Shown piece after piece: positions 44,521 to 51,927 of a DNA stretch of 64,000 nucleotides. This DNA comes from Denitratimonas tolerans (lineage in GTDB: Bacteria; Pseudomonadota; Gammaproteobacteria; Xanthomonadales; Xanthomonadaceae): positions 62,001 through 126,000 of the forward strand of contig NZ_JBBDHC010000009.1 in assembly GCF_037203605.1 (NCBI RefSeq). The letters are read 5' to 3'. The position numbers were made by a program, and so were the translations under genes. The notes beneath the pieces are model-generated. The model saw nothing but the letters and a program-made list of their open reading frames with translations, did not search any database and was not told the DNA's origin. The number at the start of each line of letters is the position of its first letter. The stretch's first letter is position 1.

Positions 44521-46563
44521 ATGAGCGAGCCCGGCGGCGCGCGTTCCGCCACAGCGTCCGCGTTCCGCACCGATATCGAGGGCCTGCGCGCGCTGGCCGT
44601 GCTGGCGGTGCTGGGCTATCACGCCGACGTGCCCGGCTTTGCCGGCGGCTTCGTCGGCGTGGACGTGTTCTTCGTCATCTCCGGGTTCCTGATCACTGGC
44701 ATCCTGTTCTCGGAGATCGCGCGCACCGGTGCCGTGAACCTCGCCAATTTCTTCGCGCGGCGCGCGCGGCGACTGTTGCCGGCCTCGGCGCTGGTGCTGG
44801 TGATGACGGCGATTGGCGGCCGCCTTCTGCTGGCTCCCGTGGATTTCCCGCTGGTGGCCGGCGACATCGCGGCGGCGGCGCTGTATGCGGTGAACCTGCG
44901 CTTTGCCTGGCAGAGCACCGACTACCTCGCCGGCGACCGCGACGGCAGCCCGGTGCTGCATTACTGGTCGCTGGCGGTGGAGGAACAGTTCTACCTCCTC
45001 TGGCCGCTGCTGCTCCTGGCACTGCTGGTATGGCTGCCGCGCCGCTCGCGCGCAGCGCGACCGAAGCACGCGCCGAGCCTGCCCGCGCTGCGGGTTTTCC
45101 TGCTGGCGACCTGTGCCGTCTCCTTCGCCGTCGCGCTGTGGCTGACTGAACGCGCGCAGCCCTGGTCGTTCTTCTCGCCCTGGGCCCGCGCCTGGGAGTT
45201 TGCCGCCGGCGCGCTGGTGTACGCCTGCCGCGATGCCCTGCTGCGCCTGGGCGCGCGCCGCGCGGCGGCACTGGGATGGACGGGCCTGGCCGCACTCGCG
45301 CTGGGCGTGGTGCATACCGAGGAAGCGGGCTTCCCCGGCGCGTCGGCCTGGCTGCCGGTGCTGGGTTCGGCGGCGATGATCGCGGCCGGTACGCGCGGCG
45401 CGTTCCCCGCCGGGCACATCGGTGGCCTGCTGTCGCTGGCACCGCTGCGCCTCGTCGGGCGGCTGTCCTATTCGCTGTATCTCTGGCACTGGCCGGTGCT
45501 GGTCTACGCCATGCACGCCTTCGGGCCGATGTACTGGGGAGAGAAGCTGGCCTGGACGCTGGCCTCGGCGGTTCCTGCGGCGCTGGCCTGGCGCTTCGTC
45601 GAAAAACCGATTCACGAAGGCCGCCGCGGCGCGACCCGGCGCCCCGTCGTCGGATTCTGGGTCGGCGCAGCCGCTTCCTGCAGCGGCCTCATCGCGGCCG
45701 CATGGCTGGCTGGCCCGGTCCTGTTCGCCACGCCCGGCGTGGCGGCCGAGAACGGCGCGCCACCGGCACTGGAAGCGCAGCTTGCCGCGGTGCGCGACGA
45801 CCTGCCGGTGGTCTACCGCGACGGCTGCCACCTCTCGATCCAGGCCACCGAATCGGCTGCCTGCGTCTACGGGCACGCGGATGCCGACGTGAGCGTGGCG
45901 CTGCTGGGCGATTCCAAGGCGGCGCAGTGGTTTCCGGCGCTGGAGGCCATCGCGCAGGCGCGCGGCTGGCGACTGCTGAGCCTCACGAAATCCGGCTGTC
46001 CGGCAGCCGAGGTCACGCTGTGGTCGAGCCAACTTTCCAGGGTCTATCGCGAGTGCGGCCAGTGGCGCGACGGCATCTTCGAGCGTCTCGCGCGCGAGCC
46101 GCCGGATCTGGTGCTGGTCGCGAGCGTTTTTCCCGGCCGGGTGTACGACGCGAGTCGGCAGGAGGAGGTGGAAGGAGCGGACGCGCGCAGCCTGTGGCTC
46201 GACGGGTGGTCGCGCAGCTTCGAACGCCTGCATGCGGCGAAGCTGCGCGTGGCGCTGCTCGCCGACACGCCAACCGCGCCGCAGGACATGGCGCGCTGCG
46301 TCTCGGCCCATCCCGATGCCCCCGAACGCTGCGATTTCCCCCTGCCGGCACCGGCCATCGCGCGGATCGAAACCGATGCCGCGCGCGCGGCCGGCCTCCC
46401 GGTGATCGATCTTGGCGCGCACTACTGCCGCGGCGGCCGCTGCCAGGCGGTGATCGACGGCCTGCTGGTCTATCGCGACAAGACCCATCTGACCCCCGCC
46501 TTCGTGCGTCGGCTGGTCGAGCCGCTGGGCGAGGGCGTGGACGCCGCGCTTGCGCGCCCGTAG
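44521..46563 (+). CDS. Membrane acyltransferase with C-terminal SGNH domain (OafA/YrhL type)
   Basis: 680 aa. N-terminal acyltransferase-3 domain (about 15-400, ten or so TM helices): FRTDIEGLRALAVLAVLGYH, FVGVDVFFVISGFLITG, FFARRARRLLPAS, HYWSLAVEEQFYLLWP. C-terminal periplasmic SGNH hydrolase-like domain (about 440-680): LLGDSKAAQWFPAL (Ser block) and YRDKTHLTPAFVRRL (Asp/His block). Such proteins O-acetylate lipopolysaccharide, capsule or other envelope glycans. Stands alone after the tRNA terminator, a position that in relatives holds housekeeping genes. Start 44521 matches the conserved opening; AGGAAAGCAGGGTC lies upstream. Confidence 0.92.
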   Translation: MSEPGGARSATASAFRTDIEGLRALAVLAVLGYHADVPGFAGGFVGVDVFFVISGFLITGILFSEIARTGAVNLANFFARRARRLLPASALVLVMTAIGGRLLLAPVDFPLVAGDIAAAALYAVNLRFAWQSTDYLAGDRDGSPVLHYWSLAVEEQFYLLWPLLLLALLVWLPRRSRAARPKHAPSLPALRVFLLATCAVSFAVALWLTERAQPWSFFSPWARAWEFAAGALVYACRDALLRLGARRAAALGWTGLAALALGVVHTEEAGFPGASAWLPVLGSAAMIAAGTRGAFPAGHIGGLLSLAPLRLVGRLSYSLYLWHWPVLVYAMHAFGPMYWGEKLAWTLASAVPAALAWRFVEKPIHEGRRGATRRPVVGFWVGAAASCSGLIAAAWLAGPVLFATPGVAAENGAPPALEAQLAAVRDDLPVVYRDGCHLSIQATESAACVYGHADADVSVALLGDSKAAQWFPALEAIAQARGWRLLSLTKSGCPAAEVTLWSSQLSRVYRECGQWRDGIFERLAREPPDLVLVASVFPGRVYDASRQEEVEGADARSLWLDGWSRSFERLHAAKLRVALLADTPTAPQDMARCVSAHPDAPERCDFPLPAPAIARIETDAARAAGLPVIDLGAHYCRGGRCQAVIDGLLVYRDKTHLTPAFVRRLVEPLGEGVDAALARP

Positions 46564-46600
46564 CCGGCAGATCCGCGCGCAGACGGCATCGGATGCCCCC

Positions 46601-46675
46601 ATCGCGAGCAAGCCCGCTCCCACAAAATCGCGCGAAGGCTTTGATGCTGCGTGCAGGAGCGGGCTTGCTCGCGAT
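46601..46675. repeat. REP-type inverted repeat pair (BIME-like)
   Basis: Perfect 20-bp arms: 46601-46620 (begins ATCGCGAGCAAGC) and its reverse complement 46656-46675 (GGAGCGGGCTTGCTCGCGAT). A 35-bp spacer lies between them, in the gap between the convergent acyltransferase and DUF3228 genes. Sequence and layout match the REP/BIME elements common in pseudomonads and xanthomonads. Confidence 0.9.
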
Positions 46676-46697
46676 AAAGGTGGCTTGGGCCGTGCCT

Positions 46698-47252
46698 TCA
46701 ACGCCAGTTCGCGTGCGCCTCCCAGAACGCCACGGCGCGGCGGTAGGCCGTGCGGTCCAGCGCGACGCCAGAGCCGCCCTCGTCCACGCCCAGCGCATTG
46801 CGCATCATGGTGATCGGCACCATCGGGATTTCCTCCGGCTCCAGGGTGTAGAGGCAGCCGACCACGCCCCAGTCGGCCTCGATCGGCGAGCCTTCGCGCG
46901 CCAGTTGTTCGCGGCTGTAGAGGATCGGGATGAGGTAGTTGGCCTGCGGTGGCTCGATGCCCTCGAACCAGCGCACCAGCACCGGCAGCTCCTCGCGGCT
47001 GCGCGCCTCGTAGGCGCTGCGCAGGAGGTGGCGGTTCTGGTCGGTGAGCGGCAGCACCGAGCAGCGCGTCGAGGTCCAGTTGCGGTGCACGTGCAGCACG
47101 CAGAACGGCGCGTAGCCGGGCAGCACCTCGAGCGGCGGATGCGCATTGAGATACTGCTCGAACTCCGTATCGCTGCAGTCGCGGATGGCGGTGGCGCGGC
47201 CATCGCGCGGGAACAGGCGCGAGCGCGCGAACGGCGTCAGGACGATGGACAC
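46698..47252 (-). CDS. DUF3228 family protein
   Basis: 184-aa cytoplasmic protein of unknown function that I match to DUF3228: GYAPFCVLHVHRNWTSTRCS, PVLVRWFEGIEPPQANYLIP, ILYSREQLAREG, VPITMMRNALGVDEGGSGV once split. No signal peptide or TM. Divergent from upp, with -10-like GATAAT boxes facing both ways between them. No partner suggests a role. Confidence 0.78.
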   Translation of the reverse strand: MSIVLTPFARSRLFPRDGRATAIRDCSDTEFEQYLNAHPPLEVLPGYAPFCVLHVHRNWTSTRCSVLPLTDQNRHLLRSAYEARSREELPVLVRWFEGIEPPQANYLIPILYSREQLAREGSPIEADWGVVGCLYTLEPEEIPMVPITMMRNALGVDEGGSGVALDRTAYRRAVAFWEAHANWR

Positions 47253-47278
47253 GGGATCACTCCGCAGGGCAAAGGGCG

Positions 47279-47323
47279 ATTATCCTCGGCTTCCACCGCG
47301 TCTGCGCCCGCAGGCCCGATAAT
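47279..47323. promoter_or_regulatory. Divergent -10 candidates for DUF3228 gene and upp
   Basis: GATAAT on the minus strand (47284-47279) 27 bases before the DUF3228 start, and GATAAT on the plus strand (47318-47323) 28 bases before upp. The two are symmetrically placed in the 98-base gap. Confidence 0.45.
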
Positions 47324-47350
47324 CCGCACATCCCGCAGCCGAGTCCGCCC

Positions 47351-47980
47351 ATGAATATCGTCGAAGTCCGTCATCCGCTCGTGCGCCACAAGATCGGCCT
47401 GCTGCGCGATGCCTCGCTCAACACCAAGGATTTCCGCGAGCTGGTCACCGAGCTGGGCACGCTGCTGGCCTACGAGGCCACCCGCGATCTGGCCACGGAA
47501 TCGGCCACCCGCCAGGGCTGGGCCGGGCCGGTCGAGGTGGATCGCATCGCCGGGGCCAAGATCACCCTGGTGCCGATCCTGCGCGCCGGCCTGGGCATGC
47601 TGCCTGGCGTGCTGGCGCTGATCCCCTCGGCACGCGTCAGCGTGGTGGGGCTGCAGCGCGACGAGGCCACGCTCCAGCCGATTGCCTACTACGAACGCCT
47701 CACCGGCCGCCTTACCGAGCGCGACGCGCTCATCCTCGACCCCATGCTGGCCACCGGCGGCACCCTGATCGCCACCATCGACATGCTCAAGCGCGCCGGC
47801 GCGCGCCGCATCCGCGGCATCTTCCTGGTGGCCGCGCCCGAGGGCCTCGCGGCGCTGCAGGCGGCGCATCCGGACGTGGAGGTTTTCACCGCTGCGATCG
47901 ACGAGCGCCTCAACGAAGACGGCTACATCCTGCCCGGTCTCGGTGATGCCGGCGACCGCATTTTCGGCACCCGCGGCTGA
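47351..47980 (+). CDS. upp: Uracil phosphoribosyltransferase
   Basis: Salvage of uracil: uracil + PRPP to UMP + PPi; 209 aa. Opening IVEVRHPLVRHKIGLLRD, PRPP-binding loop ALILDPMLATGGTLIAT (about 127-143), and the uracil-binding C-terminus YILPGLGDAGDRIFGT are all present. Single gene; the phbB start is 69 bases downstream with its own -10-like site. Confidence 0.97.
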   Translation: MNIVEVRHPLVRHKIGLLRDASLNTKDFRELVTELGTLLAYEATRDLATESATRQGWAGPVEVDRIAGAKITLVPILRAGLGMLPGVLALIPSARVSVVGLQRDEATLQPIAYYERLTGRLTERDALILDPMLATGGTLIATIDMLKRAGARRIRGIFLVAAPEGLAALQAAHPDVEVFTAAIDERLNEDGYILPGLGDAGDRIFGTRG

Positions 47981-47995
47981 CCACTTCGGCCCGTG

Positions 47996-48001
47996 TAGAA
48001 T
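47996..48001 (+). promoter_or_regulatory. Candidate -10 (TAGAAT) of phbB
   Basis: TAGAAT 48 bases before the phbB ATG; GGGAG at 48037-48041 is the likely ribosome site. No clear -35. Confidence 0.3.
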
Positions 48002-48048
48002 CCCTCCAAGCACGCCATGTCGAGCGTGGATCACCGAGGGAGTTTGCT

Positions 48049-48789
48049 ATGACTGCACGCACCGTATTGGTCACCGGCGGCACCGGTGGCATCGGCACCG
48101 CCATCTGCAAACGCCTGGCCGATGCCGGCCATCGCGTCGCCACCAATTACCGCAACGAGGCGAAAGCGCTCGCCTGGCAGTCGGCGATGAAGGCCCAGGG
48201 CTACGATTTCACCATCGCCAAGGGCGACGTGACATCGCCCGAGGAGGCGGCCGACATGGTGCGGCAGATCGAACAGGCGCTCGGCCCCGTCGACATCCTC
48301 GTCAACAATGCCGGCATCACCCGAGACGGCACCTTCCACCGCATGAGCGCGGACCAGTGGAACGATGTCATCAACACCAACCTCAACTCCTGCTTCAACG
48401 TCACCCGTCCGGTGATCGAGGGCATGCGCGAGCGCAAGTGGGGGCGCATCATCCAGATCAGTTCGATCAACGGGCTCAAGGGCCAGTACGGCCAGGCCAA
48501 CTACGCCGCGGCCAAGGCCGGCATGCATGGTTTCACCATTTCGCTGGCGCGCGAAAACGCCAGGCTCGGCGTTACGGTCAACACCGTTTCGCCCGGCTAC
48601 GTCGCCACCGACATGGTGATGGCGGTGCCCGAGGAAGTACGCGCCAAGATCGTGGCCGACATCCCCACCGGCCGCCTCGGCAAGCCCGAGGAAATCGCCT
48701 ACGCCGTGGCTTTCCTGGCCAGCGAGGAGGCCGCCTGGATCACCGGGTCCAACCTCGATATCAACGGCGGCCACCACATGGGCTGGTAG
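48049..48789 (+). CDS. phbB: Acetoacetyl-CoA reductase (PhaB/PhbB type SDR)
   Basis: 246-aa NADPH-dependent reductase making (R)-3-hydroxybutyryl-CoA, the precursor of polyhydroxybutyrate. Motifs: VTGGTGGIGTAICKRLAD, NNAGITRDGTFHRM, catalytic Ser/Tyr/Lys (ISSINGLKGQYGQANYAAAK), and the PhaB-type end GSNLDINGGHHM. SATDMVM-type specificity loop GYVATDMVMAVPEEV. It is closer to PhaB than to FabG by the NGGxHM ending and the GLKGQYGQ segment. No phaA or phaC in the window, so the polymer pathway must be encoded elsewhere or the enzyme serves another purpose. Confidence 0.9.
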   Translation: MTARTVLVTGGTGGIGTAICKRLADAGHRVATNYRNEAKALAWQSAMKAQGYDFTIAKGDVTSPEEAADMVRQIEQALGPVDILVNNAGITRDGTFHRMSADQWNDVINTNLNSCFNVTRPVIEGMRERKWGRIIQISSINGLKGQYGQANYAAAKAGMHGFTISLARENARLGVTVNTVSPGYVATDMVMAVPEEVRAKIVADIPTGRLGKPEEIAYAVAFLASEEAAWITGSNLDINGGHHMGW

Positions 48790-48943
48790 CGCGACGCGCC
48801 CGCGACCCAGGGAAAAATCCCGCGTTCCGGGTGCGTGTCACGCGGGCCGCACCTTCACTGCGGTTCGTCCGACATCACCCGCAGCAAGACGCCCGATCAT
48901 CGGCGGATGAGCGGGCGTCACGCCTTCAACGCGAGGTCCGAAG

Positions 48944-49993
48944 TCACTCGCCCAGGCGTGCTTCCAGCATCCGCACCTGCGAAAGCCGCGCGGCACGGGC
49001 GGCGTTCTCGGGTCGCACCGACTTGGCCGCCGCCGGCAGCGCGCCCTGTGCCGCGAGCTGCGCGGCCAACCCTTCGCTGCGGCCGGCGCGCTTGGCGGGC
49101 CCTGCACCTTCCTGCACGAAGGTGCGGCTGGCGCTGCGGAAGGCGCGCGTGGGGTAGGCCGCGTAGTTGTAGGGGTTGGTGCCTTTGGGATAGAGCGTGA
49201 ACAGGCCGGAGCCGTCGTTGGTGCCGATCGCCAGTTCGTAGAGGATGTACCACATCACCCCGTTGAAGTAGCCATCCTTCACCACGATCACCTGCGCGCC
49301 GGTGGGGAAGTCGCTGGTCGGACTGGCGAAGTAGCCGACCGCGTCGTGGTTGTTCAGGGCGAAGGTGCTGCAGCCGCCGACCTGCGCGTCGTCCGGACGG
49401 CAGCCCTCGTAGGTCCAGGCGTTGACGCTGTTGTCCCAGAGATAATCGTCCAGCACCAGCACATCGGCGGTGAAGGGGTAGGTCACGTCCGGGTGGGTGG
49501 CAAGGTCCACGGTGACCTGCCATTCGCCCAGCATCTTGAGCGTGTCCGCGCTGGTGCCGGGGGAGTCTTCGTTGCGCACGAAGTAGAACTCCTGGCGCTG
49601 GATCGGAATGGTGTGGCCGCTCGGCCAGGTGAGCGTGGCGCGGCGGTTGTCGTCGGGATCGAAGGCGATGCGCAGGGTGCCGTAGCTGGGTTCGACGGTG
49701 GGGCGGGCGATATAGGGCCGTCCGGCCGGCTGCACGTCGCGAAAGCTGATGAGGTCGGCCTGGAAGCTCACGCCGGTCGAGGTGTAGTCGAGGAAGCCGA
49801 CCGAGGTGTACCACTTGGCGCGACCCTGGGCATCACCGCTGAATGCCATGAAGCCCAGCAGGTTGTCCTGGATCTCGATGTAGTAGCCGGTGCCCGATTC
49901 GGCCGGGTTCCACCACGCGCCCGATTCGGGTTCGTAGGCGTGCGCGGCGGGTGCGAGGAGGGCGGCGAGGAGCAGGGAGAGCACGAGGCGCAT
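48944..49993 (-). CDS. Secreted protein with G-WWNP-ESGTGYYIE motif, function unknown
   Basis: 349 aa with a clear signal peptide (about residues 1-19, ending AAHA). The mature chain opens YEPESGAWWNPAESGTGYYI; similar G-W-[YF]-[DN]-P-x-x-S-G-x-G-x-x-I-E repeats occur in exported proteins of Xanthomonadales as far as I recall. Beta-rich body with GLDVxYxGxx-free, Trp/Tyr-rich strands (YIEIQDNLLGFMAFSGDAQG, KWYTSVGFLDYTS), two Cys near 195-208 (GCRPDDAQVGGC) likely a disulfide. A helical Ala/Arg-rich tail of about 60 residues is probably flexible. Likely surface or periplasmic; no enzyme motif recognised. Single gene. Confidence 0.75.
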   Translation of the reverse strand: MRLVLSLLLAALLAPAAHAYEPESGAWWNPAESGTGYYIEIQDNLLGFMAFSGDAQGRAKWYTSVGFLDYTSTGVSFQADLISFRDVQPAGRPYIARPTVEPSYGTLRIAFDPDDNRRATLTWPSGHTIPIQRQEFYFVRNEDSPGTSADTLKMLGEWQVTVDLATHPDVTYPFTADVLVLDDYLWDNSVNAWTYEGCRPDDAQVGGCSTFALNNHDAVGYFASPTSDFPTGAQVIVVKDGYFNGVMWYILYELAIGTNDGSGLFTLYPKGTNPYNYAAYPTRAFRSASRTFVQEGAGPAKRAGRSEGLAAQLAAQGALPAAAKSVRPENAARAARLSQVRMLEARLGE

Positions 49994-50109
49994 GGCGGTT
50001 CCTGTCAGGCGCAGCCACGGTCTGGCTGCGCGGCCACGCTAGCAGGCGGCGATTAATCGCCATTGAATCCGGCGACCGGCGGCCGAATACCGCGCCTGCA
50101 CGGCAGGCT

Positions 50110-51927
50110 TCAACCCTCGCGCAGGCGGCGGGCGAGCCCGCCGGTCCGCTGCAGCGCGGTACCAAGGCAGGCGGCAACGGCGGGCGTCGTCGCCCACAGG
50201 TCGATCGCCCGGCGGGCGCGGGACAGCGCCGTGTAGAGCATCTGGCGAGACAGCAGCGGGTGGGCGGCGTCGGGCGGCAGCAGCACCGCGATGCGGTCGT
50301 ACTCGGAGCCTTGGCTCTTGTGCACGGTGAGCGCAAAGGCGCATTCGTGCGCGGGCAGTGCGTCCGGATCGAAGCGGCGCGGCGCGCCGTCGTGCGAGTC
50401 GGGTGCGGGATCGAACAGCACCTGGAGGCGCTCGCGCCCGCTCGCCGCACGCAGACGCAGGCACAGCCCGATATCGCCGTTGAACAGGCCCGCCGCCGCA
50501 TCGTTGCGGGTGATGACCACGGCGCGGCCGGGATACCAGCGCGTCTCGGGCGGCAGGCCGGCGCGCTCGCGGTAACCGCGCTCGATCCGCAGCGCGGACT
50601 CGACCGCTCCGAACGGGCCTTCGCGCAGCGCGCACAGGAGCTGGCGACGACCCAGCGTGGCCAGCGCGCGCTGCTGTGAGGCGGGGTCGTTGGCGTCGAT
50701 GGCGTCGAGCGCGCCGGCCTCGCGCGCCTCGCGCTGCAGCTGCGCGGCCCAGTCGACCAGGCGCGCGCCGAGCGTGGCCCCATGCGCGACGCGGTGGAAG
50801 GCGGCGTGTTCGCCGGCGGCATCAATGGCCTCGTGGAACCGCGCCGCATCACCGTCGCGCACGGCGGCGTTGATCGCGCCCAGCGCCTGATCGGCGCGGA
50901 AGCTGTGGCCCAGACGCGCCAGCGCCGCGTGTTCGCCCAGCGCCTCGACCACGTCGGCCAGGGCCGAGCCGGTGCCGATCGCGGGAAGCTGGTCGGCATC
51001 GCCCACCAGCACCAGCGTGGCGCTGTCCGGCAGCGCCACCAGCAGCGCGCGCAGCAGGGCCAGATCGACCATCGAGGCCTCGTCCACCACCACGATGTCG
51101 GCGGCCAGGCGGCGCTCGGCGTCGAAGGTGAATCCGGCCTGCGGGCCGCGGCTGCCGAGCAGGCGGTGCAGCGTCGCGCCCGGGGCGGCGTGCGCCAGCG
51201 CCAGCTCCGGCTCCCACCCGGCGGGAAGCCGCGCCGACAGTGCCAGGGTGCCTTCGCGCAGCGACTGGGTAAGCCGCTGAGCGGCCTTGCCCGTGGGCGC
51301 GGACAGGCACACGCGCGGCAGGCACCCGTGCCGCTGTCGGAAATCGTGCGCCAGCGCCAGCAGCATCCGCAGCACGGTGGTGGTCTTGCCGGTGCCCGGG
51401 CCGCCGGTCAGCACGAACAGGCGTCGGCCGCAGGCGCGGCGCACGGCCTCGCGCTGGGCCAGGGCTTCGGGCGGCGCGCCGTCGAACAGCGCATCGAGCG
51501 CGGCGTCCGCGCCGGGTGCGTCGTCGCGCGGGGCCTCCAGACGCGCGCGCAGCGCCGCCGCGACGGCGCGCTCGTGCAGGAAATTGCGGCGCAGGTAGAA
51601 GGCGTCGCCGTCGAGCACGAAGGGCGCGTTCGAATCCGCGCCGGCCGGCGTGCCGATCCAGCGCGGCGCGTCCTGCGCCAGCGTGCGCAGGTCGGCGGCG
51701 AGGTGCCCGATGTCGGGCGCGCCGAGCCGCGCGGCGTGGCCGGGTTCGAGCATCAGCGCCACGTCGCCCTGACCGTCGGCCAGGCTCGCCCACGCGGCCG
51801 CCTGCGCCAGCGCCGGCGCGCCGCCGTGCGCGAGCACCCAGCGCGCCACCGTGCGGTCGAGATCGCGCCAGCGCTCGTTCGCGCCGGGCAGGGCGCGCGG
51901 ACGGAAGTCGAACCGTGAGGCGCTCAT
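50110..51927 (-). CDS. recD: Exodeoxyribonuclease V alpha subunit RecD
   Basis: 5'-3' helicase motor of RecBCD; 605 aa. Walker A is LTGGPGTGKTTTVLRM (about 170), motif II VVDEASMVDLALL, and the late motif FALTVHKSQGSEYDRI places it in the SF1B RecD group. The N-terminal domain of about 100 residues contacts RecB. ATG 51927 overlaps the recB stop (ATGA). Last gene of recC-recB-recD. Confidence 0.96.
   Translation of the reverse strand: MSASRFDFRPRALPGANERWRDLDRTVARWVLAHGGAPALAQAAAWASLADGQGDVALMLEPGHAARLGAPDIGHLAADLRTLAQDAPRWIGTPAGADSNAPFVLDGDAFYLRRNFLHERAVAAALRARLEAPRDDAPGADAALDALFDGAPPEALAQREAVRRACGRRLFVLTGGPGTGKTTTVLRMLLALAHDFRQRHGCLPRVCLSAPTGKAAQRLTQSLREGTLALSARLPAGWEPELALAHAAPGATLHRLLGSRGPQAGFTFDAERRLAADIVVVDEASMVDLALLRALLVALPDSATLVLVGDADQLPAIGTGSALADVVEALGEHAALARLGHSFRADQALGAINAAVRDGDAARFHEAIDAAGEHAAFHRVAHGATLGARLVDWAAQLQREAREAGALDAIDANDPASQQRALATLGRRQLLCALREGPFGAVESALRIERGYRERAGLPPETRWYPGRAVVITRNDAAAGLFNGDIGLCLRLRAASGRERLQVLFDPAPDSHDGAPRRFDPDALPAHECAFALTVHKSQGSEYDRIAVLLPPDAAHPLLSRQMLYTALSRARRAIDLWATTPAVAACLGTALQRTGGLARRLREG

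Noticed and set aside
44323..46675. Integrative element inserted at tRNA-Leu
   Set aside because: No integrase and no second copy of the tRNA 3' end were found downstream in the window; only an unusual neighbour gene was kept as a finding.
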